Source: Paraburkholderia humisilvae (GTDB lineage: Bacteria; Pseudomonadota; Gammaproteobacteria; Burkholderiales; Burkholderiaceae). From it: a stretch of 64,000 bases of DNA. Under the pieces are notes generated by a model. That model was not told the origin of the DNA. It saw only the letters and a list, made by a program, of their open reading frames with translations, and did no database searches. This document shows, piece by piece, positions 42,184 through 51,638 of this stretch. The stretch's first letter is position 1. Each line of letters begins with the position of its first letter. The position numbers and the translations under genes were made by a program. The DNA lies in the NCBI RefSeq assembly GCF_902859855.1, contig NZ_CADIKH010000020.1:62001-126000 (forward strand), written 5' to 3'.

Positions 42184-43592
42184 GGTTCTGCGGTCTCCTT
42201 TCGAATGCGCGCGACGACCGCGGCGTCGAGCCCCGGCCACGGCCCATGCGCGCTAAAGCGCGCACGCGTGTAGTTCGCGAGATCGGCGATCTGCGCGTCG
42301 GTGAAGGTTTGCGCGAACGGCGGCATGAAATGCGCGGCAGCGCTGCCGTGCCAGTCGATGCCGCCCAGCATCATGCGCACCGCGTTGCGCGGACTGTCCG
42401 CGTTCACCGCGGTGCCCTGCGCGAGCGACGGACGGTCACCGTGCGTCGACATCGGCGCGACGATGCTGTGGCACGAAGCGCAGGCGGCATTGAACAGCGT
42501 CGCGCCGGTCGCAAGCGCCGCGGGTGGCGCGAGTTGATCGAGATCGGCGGGCTGCGGGTTGGTCGATATGGCCGTCGATGTTGCTGCTGAAGTTGCCATC
42601 GAAGCGTTGACCGTCGGTGTGGACGCAGGCGTTTGCAGCGACATCAGGTATGTCGCGATTGCGTCGACATCGTCTGGCGGCGCCTTCGCAAGCGACTGCG
42701 TGACCGGCAGCATCGGTCCGGCCGCCGCGCCGTGCTCGCTGGCGAAACCAGTGCGCAGATAGGCGACGAGTTGCGCGTGCGTCCACGGCGTCGGCGCCTG
42801 CGACAGCTTGGTCAATGCGGGCGCGTCCCAACCTTCGAGCGTGCCGCCGGCGAACGGGGCATCGCGCTTTTCCGCGCCGAGCGTGTTGAGCGGCGTGTGG
42901 CATGCACCACAATGCGCGACGCCGTCCACCAGGTAGCGGCCCAGTTGCCATTGCACCGCATAGGCGCTGTCGGCGCTCGCCGCGCCGCCGGCAGCGGCGG
43001 CGGCATCGCCAAGCGCGGCCGATGCGGCGCTTGGCGCCATTGCCGGCGCCGCCACGGCCCGCCCGGGCCCACGCGTCAGATACAGCATGTTCCAGCCCGC
43101 GATTAGCGGCCGGAAATTCAACGGGAACACCAGGCGGTTCGGCGGCGCCGTCGCGTGCACCGGCGCGCGCGACATCATGAATGCGTACAGGTCTGCGATG
43201 TCCCCGTTGGTCATCCGCGTGAAATGCGGATACGGGAATGCCGGATACAACAGGTGCCCGTCGCGCGAGACACCGTCGCGCATCGCGCGCCTGAACGCAT
43301 CGAGCGACCAGTCGCCAATACCGGTTTGCATGTCCGGCGTGACGTTGGTGCTGTAGATCGTGCCGAACGGCGTCTCGAGCGGGCGGCCGCCCGCGTAGGG
43401 CTTGCCGTGCGCGGCAGTATGGCAGACGATGCAGTCGCCGAGTGCGGCAACGCGCGCGCCGCGTTTAATCTGGATCGCATCGGCGGACTGCGACGGCGGC
43501 GCGCTCACGGGATCGATGACGGGCTCCCATGCCTGCGACAATCCGGCGGCGGCCGCAAGCACGACCGCAACGAAGACGACCTTCCCTTTCAT
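42180..43592 (-). CDS. Triheme cytochrome c subunit
   Basis: The 470-residue protein has a signal peptide (about 1-21) and three haem sites: CIVCH at 54-58, CGACH and CASCH. This matches the cytochrome subunit of membrane-bound alcohol, aldehyde or gluconate dehydrogenases. It would take electrons from the molybdenum hydroxylase to the respiratory chain. GGAGG lies just upstream of the ATG at 43592. Two Ala/Thr/Ser-rich linkers separate the haem domains. First gene of the operon. Confidence 0.9.
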   Translation of the reverse strand: MKGKVVFVAVVLAAAAGLSQAWEPVIDPVSAPPSQSADAIQIKRGARVAALGDCIVCHTAAHGKPYAGGRPLETPFGTIYSTNVTPDMQTGIGDWSLDAFRRAMRDGVSRDGHLLYPAFPYPHFTRMTNGDIADLYAFMMSRAPVHATAPPNRLVFPLNFRPLIAGWNMLYLTRGPGRAVAAPAMAPSAASAALGDAAAAAGGAASADSAYAVQWQLGRYLVDGVAHCGACHTPLNTLGAEKRDAPFAGGTLEGWDAPALTKLSQAPTPWTHAQLVAYLRTGFASEHGAAAGPMLPVTQSLAKAPPDDVDAIATYLMSLQTPASTPTVNASMATSAATSTAISTNPQPADLDQLAPPAALATGATLFNAACASCHSIVAPMSTHGDRPSLAQGTAVNADSPRNAVRMMLGGIDWHGSAAAHFMPPFAQTFTDAQIADLANYTRARFSAHGPWPGLDAAVVARIRKETAEP

Positions 43593-43735
43593 CTGGCCTC
43601 CAGCAGCGGCCTCGTGACCGACCAGGGCACACTCTTTCAGCGAGCCTCCGTCGCGACGCCACCGCATGCGTAGTTGACCCGTATGATGCGTCCACTGAAC
43701 AAAAGTTGCTCGACATACATTCAGGTCAAACCCGC

Positions 43736-46700
43736 TTACCAGCTATAGCGATATCCCACCTGGCCGAAAATCTGCCGACGATACTCGCCGCCGATGTTAT
43801 GCGCATAGCTGACGTTCGCGTACAGCATCGACGCGTTGCCCATCGTCGCCGATACGCCGAGGCCGAGCTCGTACCACGTCTTTGACAGATGATCGTCGAA
43901 CGGCGTCGCGCCAACGGTGGTCGTGCCCGGCGACAGGAAGTCGTGCAGGATATTCGCGGAGAAGTACGGCGTCGCGCTGCCCGTCTTCGCATCGTTCGAC
44001 AGGTTCGCGTCGAACACCCGGAAGCCGATGCGGCCGCGCAGCGCGTTGGTCGTGTTGGACGAGACATCGGACACACTATCGGAAAAGCCGTTCAGATGCA
44101 GGTACTGATAGAGCAGTTGCGCCTGAGGCTCGATTGCAATCGGCGTCGACCCGATCGCGAACGGCTTGCCGACTTCGCCCGATGCACCGGCGCCGAATCC
44201 GTTCTGCGTGGCGCCGTCGCCGAACACGTCGCCGTATTTGTTGCGGTAGTGCGTGAACTGGCCGACGCCGTCGAAGTAGGTGCCATCCGCCAGATACTTC
44301 GTCCAGTAGCCACCGATCGATTGCGCCTGCGTTTCGACTGAACCCGTGTTGTTCGTCAGGCTCGGATTGATGCTGCGCGCGCTGTCTTCGAAGGTCGCCG
44401 ACGACGAACCGAACGAAACCGTCACGCCCGCATGCGTGCTGCCGCCCTGCGCGCCGCGCGCGAGTGTCCAGTCCTTGCCGAACTGCGCGAAGAAGGTGCG
44501 CTCGTCAGCCGAGAAACGCCCGGAGCTGTTCGCATCGACATTGTCGCCGCCGATTCGCGCCCAGATACCGTTACGCTGATTCTGATTCACCGGCGTGCGG
44601 TTCTCGACGTTCGCGATATCGCCAACACGGTCCTGCAGCTGACCCAGCAGGGTAAAGCCGTAGTCGGCATTCAAAAGCGGCGTCATCGAATAGCCGACCA
44701 CGCCGGGACGATACGCAACCGGCGCGTTCGACGCAGCCGCGCCACCCGGCGCTGCTTCGGCGAAGTCCGTCGCCACGCCTTGCGCCTGCGCGGTGGCGGC
44801 GGCATTAGCGGCGGTATCGCCATCTTCGAGTGTCGTGCGCAAATACCAGTTGTTCGCGCCTGCTGCTCCGCCCTTGTACAGCAGATATTGATACGCGCCG
44901 CTTTGCACCGGCGCCGACAGCCTGAAGCTATTGGCCGCCGACGTGCCGTTCACCTGCACCAGCTCGATGCCGTCGCCGTTCGTCTGCACGCCGTTGCGCG
45001 TGACCGCGACGTGCACATTGGTCGTGCCGCCCGCATTACCGCCAATCACAAGATGCGACGCAATCCCGCCGGCGTTGACCTGCTCGTTCATCAGCAACAG
45101 CCCGTTCGTGCCGGTGTAGTTACCGTCGATCGTGAACGTGCCCGGCCCCATGCCAGCGAAACCCGGCAGCGCGGCGGCCACGACGATCCTGCCTGCGTTG
45201 TTCACCGAGCCGAGCGCGGTGCCGTACCCGCCCAGCGTCGCGCCAGCCGAGACCTCGGTGAGACCGCTGCCGATCGTCGCGCCGCGATGCGCGGCATCGC
45301 CCACCGCGAGCGTGCCACCCGCGTCGATCGTCGTCGTGCCCGTATAGCTGCTGACACCGTTCAGCGTCACGTTACCCGCGCCGATCTCGACGGTTGCGAA
45401 GTTGCTGATCGCGCCGTCGTAGGCGAACGCCTGACCCGCGCCCGGCGCGATCGTCAGCGAGCTGGTGCCGGCGCCGCCGGAGATGTCGCCCTGAATCGAC
45501 GCCGAGCCGCCGAGAATCTGCAGGCTGCTGTTGCCGCTGCCGAGATCGACCGCCTTGCCGCTCTGGTCCGCGATGATCGCGCCATAATCGATCACCGTCG
45601 CATCGTTCGCGCCGGTGAACACCGCCGCGGCCGTCGGGCCGCCGCCTTCGAGCACGCCGCCGACGAGGTTCTCGATGGTCACGGTGAAGTTGTTGCGGGC
45701 ACCGGTCACCGCAATCGCCGAGTCCGTTTGCCCGCGAATCAGGCCGCTGTTGACGACCGTCGTATTGGCGAAAATGCCTTCGGTCGGAATCGCGTCGCCC
45801 GTGTCGGGGTCTTTGTCGAGGCCGGCGAGGGTGATGCCGCGGCCGATGCCGCCGTTCACGTTGTCGCCCTCGATGCGCCCCGAGTTGACGATCGTGCCGC
45901 CGCCCACCGTCACGCCTTCGCTGGCGTCGTTGAACGCCCGGGTCGACACGATCGTGCCGGTATTCGTCAGGTTGACGAGACCGTCGACGTCGACACCGTC
46001 ACCATCGCCGTCGATACCGTTGCCGATGATCGTCCCATGGTTGACGATCGTCACGACTTCGTTCGCGTTGAACCCATCGATATTGATCCCCGAGCCGTCG
46101 TTACCCTGGATCAGCCCGCCGAGATTGTTCGTGACGTTCAGCGTGAACGTGTCGGTTGCGGTCGCGGCGCCGCCGGTGATGCCGTGCCGTGCGCCGATGA
46201 TCGAACCGGTGCCCGCCTGGGTCGCGGTGCCGGTCGTTGCATTGACAACGGTCACGCCGCTGTTGGCCTGCAGATCGACGCCATCCGAACTGTCACCAAG
46301 GGTGGCCGCATTGTTCGTCGACTTGATCACGCCGTCGTTGAACACGAAACCGTTCACGCCGGGACGCACCGCATCGGCTTCGGTGGCGAGAATCTGTCCG
46401 CTGGCGAAATTGTGCAGCACATTGCTGCCGGTTGTGATCGCGTTGAAGTCGATCGCTTGCGAACCGCCCGCCGACGCATTGTTCGAGTTCAGCGTGCCGT
46501 AATTGTTGAAGACGATATTACTGTCCGACTTGTTCATCTGAATCACGTCGGAGTCGTTCGTGAAGATCGTCGCGCCTGCGTTGTTGGTGACCGTAAGCGT
46601 CAGGCCACCGGTGTTGTCGCGAATCGCACGGCCGGTGTCGGCGTCGATCGTGCCGTTGTTGACGATCGTCGCGTTGCCGGTCACGGCAATCGCGGTCGTG

Positions 46701-46882
46701 CCGCCCGACACATCGAGCGCACCGCCTGCTTCAACAGTACCCGTAAGGCTGTTGCCGAGGGTTTGTCCTGCCGTTTGTGTTTGTCCGCCTTGCACATCGA
46801 AAGCCGCGGGCGGCGATGCCGCCCATGCCTGGCTTTGCTCGAATAACGCGAAGACACCCAGAACCACGATGGTTTTTTTCAT
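43736..46882 (-). CDS. Autotransporter (type V secretion) protein
   Basis: The 1,048-residue protein has a signal peptide ending AWA, then a long passenger of beta-helix repeats with recurrent VNxGxI-type turns (for example TIVNSGRIEG, TVVNSGLIRG) to about residue 640. The C-terminal about 270 residues form the translocator barrel and end in QVGYRYSW, with the terminal aromatic recognised by the BAM complex. The passenger may act as an adhesin or surface protein; no protease triad is seen. The ATG at 46882 is used; a GTG six codons earlier is possible. Confidence 0.9.
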   Translation of the reverse strand: MKKTIVVLGVFALFEQSQAWAASPPAAFDVQGGQTQTAGQTLGNSLTGTVEAGGALDVSGGTTAIAVTGNATIVNNGTIDADTGRAIRDNTGGLTLTVTNNAGATIFTNDSDVIQMNKSDSNIVFNNYGTLNSNNASAGGSQAIDFNAITTGSNVLHNFASGQILATEADAVRPGVNGFVFNDGVIKSTNNAATLGDSSDGVDLQANSGVTVVNATTGTATQAGTGSIIGARHGITGGAATATDTFTLNVTNNLGGLIQGNDGSGINIDGFNANEVVTIVNHGTIIGNGIDGDGDGVDVDGLVNLTNTGTIVSTRAFNDASEGVTVGGGTIVNSGRIEGDNVNGGIGRGITLAGLDKDPDTGDAIPTEGIFANTTVVNSGLIRGQTDSAIAVTGARNNFTVTIENLVGGVLEGGGPTAAAVFTGANDATVIDYGAIIADQSGKAVDLGSGNSSLQILGGSASIQGDISGGAGTSSLTIAPGAGQAFAYDGAISNFATVEIGAGNVTLNGVSSYTGTTTIDAGGTLAVGDAAHRGATIGSGLTEVSAGATLGGYGTALGSVNNAGRIVVAAALPGFAGMGPGTFTIDGNYTGTNGLLLMNEQVNAGGIASHLVIGGNAGGTTNVHVAVTRNGVQTNGDGIELVQVNGTSAANSFRLSAPVQSGAYQYLLYKGGAAGANNWYLRTTLEDGDTAANAAATAQAQGVATDFAEAAPGGAAASNAPVAYRPGVVGYSMTPLLNADYGFTLLGQLQDRVGDIANVENRTPVNQNQRNGIWARIGGDNVDANSSGRFSADERTFFAQFGKDWTLARGAQGGSTHAGVTVSFGSSSATFEDSARSINPSLTNNTGSVETQAQSIGGYWTKYLADGTYFDGVGQFTHYRNKYGDVFGDGATQNGFGAGASGEVGKPFAIGSTPIAIEPQAQLLYQYLHLNGFSDSVSDVSSNTTNALRGRIGFRVFDANLSNDAKTGSATPYFSANILHDFLSPGTTTVGATPFDDHLSKTWYELGLGVSATMGNASMLYANVSYAHNIGGEYRRQIFGQVGYRYSW

Positions 46883-47197
46883 TTTTGCTTTTAATGGCAC
46901 AGAGAAAGACGGCGAATTGAAAGTCGGCTGAATTGAAATCGCCCGCCATTCTTGGGTGACTCGATGACAGTTCAGTTACAGCAGCGCGCGTGACCGCGTG
47001 TGCCGGCCCATCTGTCGGTTACGTTTTATTACGCCGGCATAACGCGGCACGCGGCAGACGGTTGATACGCAGGCAAAGAGAAAGGTTTGCGCGAATCAAC
47101 ATGGTATTGCGTGACGGCGAACGCAGCCCCTGTTGTTCCGATGCGCGCCCGCGGATCGAGCGCCTGTGTACTCATTCAGAGTGGACGTCAAATTCGT
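46883..47197. other. Intergenic region between autotransporter and stress protein
   Basis: No gene is supported in these 315 bases. It should contain the leftward promoter of the autotransporter. The stretch near 46,985-47,045 is AT-richer, but no clear hexamer pair was found. Confidence 0.5.
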
Positions 47198-47614
47198 TCA
47201 ACGCACGACCATCACCGGACAGTGTGCATACGCGATGACGAGCCGCGACACCGAGCCCAGCAGCCAGCGATGAAAAACGCCACGCCCACGATGGCCCGTG
47301 ACAATCAGATCGGCCCTCAGTTCTTCCGCGCCAAGGACGATCTGTTCCGCAGGGTGCCCGACGCGCACGTTGAAATGGGCAACGACGCCCGCTGCGCCAA
47401 CCCGTTCTCGCAGTTCGGAGAAATGCTTCTCGAAGAACGCTTCAGCCTGTTCGAGCAACGCTTCGGTTTCGATATCTTCAGCGATTTCAGGCGGCCGTTC
47501 GACCGATAGAACATGCAGATTCGCCCCGTATTGATGGGCCAGGTCCAGGGCGTAATCGAAAGCCTTGTCGGCCGCGTTCGAACCATCGTAAGCAATCAGG
47601 ATTGTGTGGAACAT
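47198..47614 (-). CDS. Universal stress protein (UspA family), intact ATP motif
   Basis: The 138-residue single-domain UspA protein has the first strand MFHTILIAYDGS and an intact nucleotide signature, G-HR-G-RGVFHRWLL-GS. It should therefore bind ATP, unlike the copy near the left end of the window. It starts 12 bases after the stop of the antiporter gene. The pair suggests a stress or ion-homeostasis operon. Confidence 0.92.
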   Translation of the reverse strand: MFHTILIAYDGSNAADKAFDYALDLAHQYGANLHVLSVERPPEIAEDIETEALLEQAEAFFEKHFSELRERVGAAGVVAHFNVRVGHPAEQIVLGAEELRADLIVTGHRGRGVFHRWLLGSVSRLVIAYAHCPVMVVR

Positions 47615-47626
47615 GATGCCGTCCTT

Positions 47627-48838
47627 TCAGTCCGGTTCGTCGACGGCGACTTCCGGCCTCACGCGCTTTCCCTGTCGCACCGACGATTCGCGCGGCACCA
47701 GATGCCACGGAAGGAAGAACGCATTGGCGATGAGCGTCGGCACGACGGCGCTACCGATGACGGTGGCAATGAGATAAGAGTACTGAGTCTGCGTGATGAT
47801 GCCGTGCGACAGTCCGAACAGCGCCGAGATGCTGCCGAAGGTCAGGCCCGTCGACATGAGCAGCGTCGTGTACATCGACTCGGGGTGCGGGGATCGGTAG
47901 AACTTCGTGACGGGGAAGACGCCGCAAAACTTCGTCACCATCTTCGCAACCAGCAGGATGACGAAAGGCAATGGGAGCGCGACAAGCGCCGGCACGGACA
48001 CGAACGAGCCGGCGCGGATGAAGTAAAACGGCGTGAGCAGCCCGAAGGTCAGCGTGCGCAAGCGCCGGATCAGCACGTGATCCTTGCCGACGGTTCCCGC
48101 CAATACCATCCCGACCACATACGCGGGCAACACCGCTTCGCTGCCGGCCCACGTTGCGAGCGCACCAAGACCGAACAGCACCAGCAGCAGGTATTTGGCC
48201 TCCAGCTCGGACGGGCGGTTGCCGTACCGCGCAAAGAAGCGCGGGGTGAGCCATGGAAGCACGGCAAAGGCAACCAGCGCCACGCCGAAGAAAATCAGGG
48301 TTCTGAGGGTGAACGGGGAGAAGATGAAACCGAGAGCAAGAACGGTACCCAGATCATTGACGAAGCACGCCGCCAGCACCGTTTTGCCATACCCGGTTTT
48401 GTTTAGCCCGAACTCCAGCATGACTGCGTACACGACTGCAACCGATGTCGTGGAAAGGGCGACGCCGGCGAGCCAGCTCGAAGGGCCGCTCCAGTCGAGT
48501 ACATAGCGGGCCACGGCCGCGCAACCAAGAAACGGCGCGAGGAACCCGATCAACCCCACAGCCGACGCCTGTTTCCATTGCGTGCGGAACACGACCGGAT
48601 CGAGTTCGGCCCCCGCGAGGAAGGTCAATACGATCGCGCCCGTGCCGGCCAGAAACTGTATCCAGGATGCGTTCGTACCCAAGGCCGCGCCTCCCACAAG
48701 CGCGCCGATGGCGAGTTGCGCGACCGTGCCCACCACGATCTCGGACAAGGCGGTCGCAACGCGAAACCAGATCGATAGAAGCGTTGCAGTCAGCGCCAGG
48801 CCCAGCCACAGCGCCGCAAGCATCCAGACATCTTTCAT
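47627..48838 (-). CDS. Cation/proton antiporter (CPA2 / KefB-type membrane domain)
   Basis: The 403-residue protein has about 11-12 membrane helices in the Na+/H+ exchanger fold. Typical segments are LTFLAGAELDP (ion-site Asp), STTSVAVVYAVMLEFGL and ACFVNDLGTVLALGF (conserved Asn-Asp). No regulatory TrkA domain is attached, and the C-terminus is a short charged tail. It should exchange K+ or Na+ for protons. It heads a unit with the downstream stress protein; a DUF190 gene lies further upstream on the same strand. Confidence 0.85.
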   Translation of the reverse strand: MKDVWMLAALWLGLALTATLLSIWFRVATALSEIVVGTVAQLAIGALVGGAALGTNASWIQFLAGTGAIVLTFLAGAELDPVVFRTQWKQASAVGLIGFLAPFLGCAAVARYVLDWSGPSSWLAGVALSTTSVAVVYAVMLEFGLNKTGYGKTVLAACFVNDLGTVLALGFIFSPFTLRTLIFFGVALVAFAVLPWLTPRFFARYGNRPSELEAKYLLLVLFGLGALATWAGSEAVLPAYVVGMVLAGTVGKDHVLIRRLRTLTFGLLTPFYFIRAGSFVSVPALVALPLPFVILLVAKMVTKFCGVFPVTKFYRSPHPESMYTTLLMSTGLTFGSISALFGLSHGIITQTQYSYLIATVIGSAVVPTLIANAFFLPWHLVPRESSVRQGKRVRPEVAVDEPD

Positions 48839-49186
48839 GTCCGCCTCCCGCCCGCAGGAAGCCGATCATTCTCCGCGCATCGCCACGGCGCAACCGCGCG
48901 CGTCAGCGGCAGGACGACGACAATGGTCGATCGATGGGGGAAAGGCAAAAGAGGGGATATGGCCGTCATATGCACTCCGCGATACCCGCATATTGGGCCA
49001 GCGGAAGCGCACCGCGCTTGCCGATGGCCTGCTCACTCCGCGCCTATGAACGGGCGGAAACTCGCAGGCATCATCAGCCCTGAGGCGGTTGAAGGAGAAT
49101 GCCATCTCCCTGCTACGTGAATGGCAGTATAGGGCGAATTCGTGCCAGTGCAAACGCGCACCGGCGCGGTCTCAGGCATATGCGGA
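48839..49186. other. Intergenic region between antiporter and DUF190 gene
   Basis: No gene or clear regulatory element is visible in these 348 bases. The gap is long enough to hold a separate promoter for the antiporter/stress-protein unit. Confidence 0.5.
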
Positions 49187-49510
49187 TTACGTTCTCTGTT
49201 CGCCTAGCACCCCGTACTCGACCGGAATCTTCACATAGAAGAGATGCACGCCCTCCGCGCGTAGCCGTTCGAAGAGCCGATCCGCTTCTTCGGCGCTCAC
49301 CGCCATGACGACCGACAGAGGTTGATCCGCCAGTTCGAAGAATCGCGCCGAATGGATGCGATGGTGATGCCCGATGCCCTCGGCTCCGGCAATCAACGTC
49401 GCGCCGCACAGCCCCATTTCGCGTGCGAGACGGACCAGCCAGTCGCCAACGGGCTTGCCGTGGTGACGACGATCCTGCTGGGTGAAAAAGGTGATCTGAT
49501 AACCGTCCAT
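49187..49510 (-). CDS. DUF190 family protein
   Basis: The 107-residue protein resembles DUF190, a ferredoxin-like-fold family often found beside ion channels or transporters. Typical segments are KPVGDWLVRLAREMGLCGATLIAGAEGIG and RFFELADQPLSVVMAVSAEE. GAGGAG lies 7 nt upstream of the ATG at 49510, which fixes the start; longer frames upstream lack this. Its association with the antiporter and stress protein on the same strand fits a role in ion homeostasis, which is inference. Confidence 0.75.
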   Translation of the reverse strand: MDGYQITFFTQQDRRHHGKPVGDWLVRLAREMGLCGATLIAGAEGIGHHHRIHSARFFELADQPLSVVMAVSAEEADRLFERLRAEGVHLFYVKIPVEYGVLGEQRT

Positions 49511-50048
49511 GAGCGTGCTCCTCAGCGGGCATTCCGCCAGTGCCATGACGCGACGCCCGCCAGCGTCATCAGCAGCTATCCGACCACGTGTGACCCCGAT
49601 CGCGCCCGCTATCCGACCTTGTTGCAGCAACCTGACAGCTTCGGCGGGGAGCGTCGAAAAGGATAACAGGACGCCTCAGTATTCCAGATCATCGGCACTT
49701 GTCCTGGTGGCTTGCTGCGCCGTCCCGGCGGGCACCGCAATTCCTGCGCAGCCGGTGCCGTGCGTTGCGTTCAGGAGTCCACAGGCATCATCATCCGCAA
49801 ACATGCGGCGCTTGTCTGTGCGATGCGATCTCCCTGATAAAAATAATAGGCGAAGTCGCGCTTGCGTTGCGAAACAGGCGGCAAATCTGACGGCCGACGC
49901 GGATCAGGCCCAACAGAAGCCTCGCACGCTTGCCGAACCTGCTTTGCCTTCGTATAGTGTCTGTCAGGAGATGGCATTCCTCCCGCTCGACGAACCGCCG
50001 CAACGGCTGATGATGCCTATGCAACCCGACTGGTTGTAGAGGTGTCTG
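49511..50048. other. Divergent intergenic region upstream of the MutS-like pair
   Basis: No gene is supported in these 538 bases. The right part contains the good promoter at 49930-49958. The remainder has ordinary composition without repeats. Confidence 0.55.
49930..49958 (+). promoter_or_regulatory. Sigma-70 promoter of the MutS-like gene pair
   Basis: TTGCCG and TATAGT are separated by exactly 17 bp. The predicted start point lies about 85 bases before the first MutS-like gene. This is among the clearest consensus promoters in the window. Confidence 0.65.
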
Positions 50049-51638
50049 ATGGGCGAACGACCTGCTCCTGCATCGGTGTTGACGACACCGGAACCCCCGA
50101 CGGGATGTTTCGACAGCATCCTGTATCCCGCCTCCCACCCTGCCTCGCCGCAACCCGCGGACGACGTCGCCGGTTTCTTCAGCGACCTCCTTCTCGACCA
50201 GATCGTGGAGGCCGTCACGGCCAGTTGGCAGGAGTACGGTCTGACGCCGATCTTTCACGCGCCACTGCACAACACCGATGCAATCATCTACCGTCAGGAA
50301 ATATTCAGGGATCTCGAAGACGAACACGTCATGCGGGCAGTCAAGGATTTTTCCCGCCAGATGCGAGTCATGCGCGAGCGGCTTGACCGTGCCGGGAAGC
50401 GTTCATACGTGCAAGAGCGGCAATGGTGGTTTCTGGCGGCTGTTGACGCCTATTGCGATGGTGTCGGGCGACTGTATCAGGATCTCGACGCACTGGCGCT
50501 GTGCTCCCGGGGTTTGCGTGCCTTGCACGGATACCTTGGGGCTTATGTTGCGTCAGCAAGGTTCCGACGCGTTGCAGAAGAAGTGATGACCGTGAAATCC
50601 GGTCTGGCGGGTGTCCGGTATTGCGTACTGGTCAAGGGCGACACGGTTACAGTCAGCGACTATCGCGGCGAGCCTGACTACACCGCCCAGATCGAGGTCA
50701 CGTTCGAGAAATTCCGGCGTGGCGAAGCGGAGAACTATCAGGTCGTCTACCGCGACGCTGACGCGCTCAACCACGTGGAAGCAGCGATTCTCGAAAGGGT
50801 GGCGCGACTTCATCCCGACATCTTCGGCGCGCTCAGCGCCTTCCATGCACGACATCGCGACTTTTGTGATGAACGGGCTATACGGTTCGACCGCGAGGTC
50901 CAGTTCTATATCGCCTATCTCTCGCACATCGCCTTCTGCCGACACGCGGGGCTCAGGTTCTGTTACCCGAACGTCTCTGCGACATCCATGGCCATTGAGA
51001 GTCGTCAGAGTTTCGATCTCGCACTGGCGACGCGTTTTGTCGCGGAAAACGCCCCGGTTGTGTGCAACGATTTCTATCTCTCTGGGCCCGAACGCATGTT
51101 TGTGGTGTCCGGTCCGAACCAGGGCGGCAAAACCACGTTCGCGCGCACCTTCGGACAATTGCACTACCTGGCGAGTCTTGGCTGTCCAGTGCCGGGATCG
51201 CAAGCGCATCTGTTTCTGTACGACCGCATCTTCACGCAATTCGAACGGGAAGAAGCCATCGCGAACCTGCGGGGCAAACTGCAAGACGATCTGGTTCGAA
51301 TCCGGCACATACTCGACAATGCGACACCCGCCAGCATCGTCATTCTCAATGAGATTTTTTCTTCAACGACGGTTAGCGACGCGCTCTTCCTCAGCACGAA
51401 GGTGATGACCCAACTTTGCGGGCTCGGCGCGCTCGGGGTATGTGTCACCTTCCTGACCGAACTGGCTTCGCTGTCCGGGAGAACCGTCAGCATGGTCGGC
51501 AGCGTTGATCCGGATGATCCGACCGTGCGAACCTACAAACTGGAGCGGCGGCCAGCTGACGACCTCGCTTATGCGCTGGCGATCGCGCGGAAATATCGCT
51601 TGACCTACGACTGCGTGAAGGAACGCATCAAGCCATGA
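50049..51638 (+). CDS. MutS-like ATPase, first of a tandem pair
   Basis: The 529-residue protein has a MutS-type helical lever/clamp region (about 50-320) and a C-terminal ABC-type ATPase: Walker A GPNQGGKTT at 355-363, signature-region helices, and a Walker B-like VILNEIFSS at 431-439. It lacks the N-terminal mismatch-binding and connector domains of MutS, including the Phe-x-Glu motif. The Walker B glutamate is retained, but the usual Asp before it is Asn. It overlaps the second gene by 4 nt (ATGA), so a 1:1 heterodimer is likely. Mismatch repair should not be assumed. Confidence 0.85.
   Translation: MGERPAPASVLTTPEPPTGCFDSILYPASHPASPQPADDVAGFFSDLLLDQIVEAVTASWQEYGLTPIFHAPLHNTDAIIYRQEIFRDLEDEHVMRAVKDFSRQMRVMRERLDRAGKRSYVQERQWWFLAAVDAYCDGVGRLYQDLDALALCSRGLRALHGYLGAYVASARFRRVAEEVMTVKSGLAGVRYCVLVKGDTVTVSDYRGEPDYTAQIEVTFEKFRRGEAENYQVVYRDADALNHVEAAILERVARLHPDIFGALSAFHARHRDFCDERAIRFDREVQFYIAYLSHIAFCRHAGLRFCYPNVSATSMAIESRQSFDLALATRFVAENAPVVCNDFYLSGPERMFVVSGPNQGGKTTFARTFGQLHYLASLGCPVPGSQAHLFLYDRIFTQFEREEAIANLRGKLQDDLVRIRHILDNATPASIVILNEIFSSTTVSDALFLSTKVMTQLCGLGALGVCVTFLTELASLSGRTVSMVGSVDPDDPTVRTYKLERRPADDLAYALAIARKYRLTYDCVKERIKP

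Noticed and set aside
44432..46846. An 804-codon open frame on the plus strand
   Set aside because: It lies wholly antisense to the autotransporter gene. Its Arg/Ala/His/Val-rich composition is typical of shadow frames in high-GC DNA, and no domain is recognisable.
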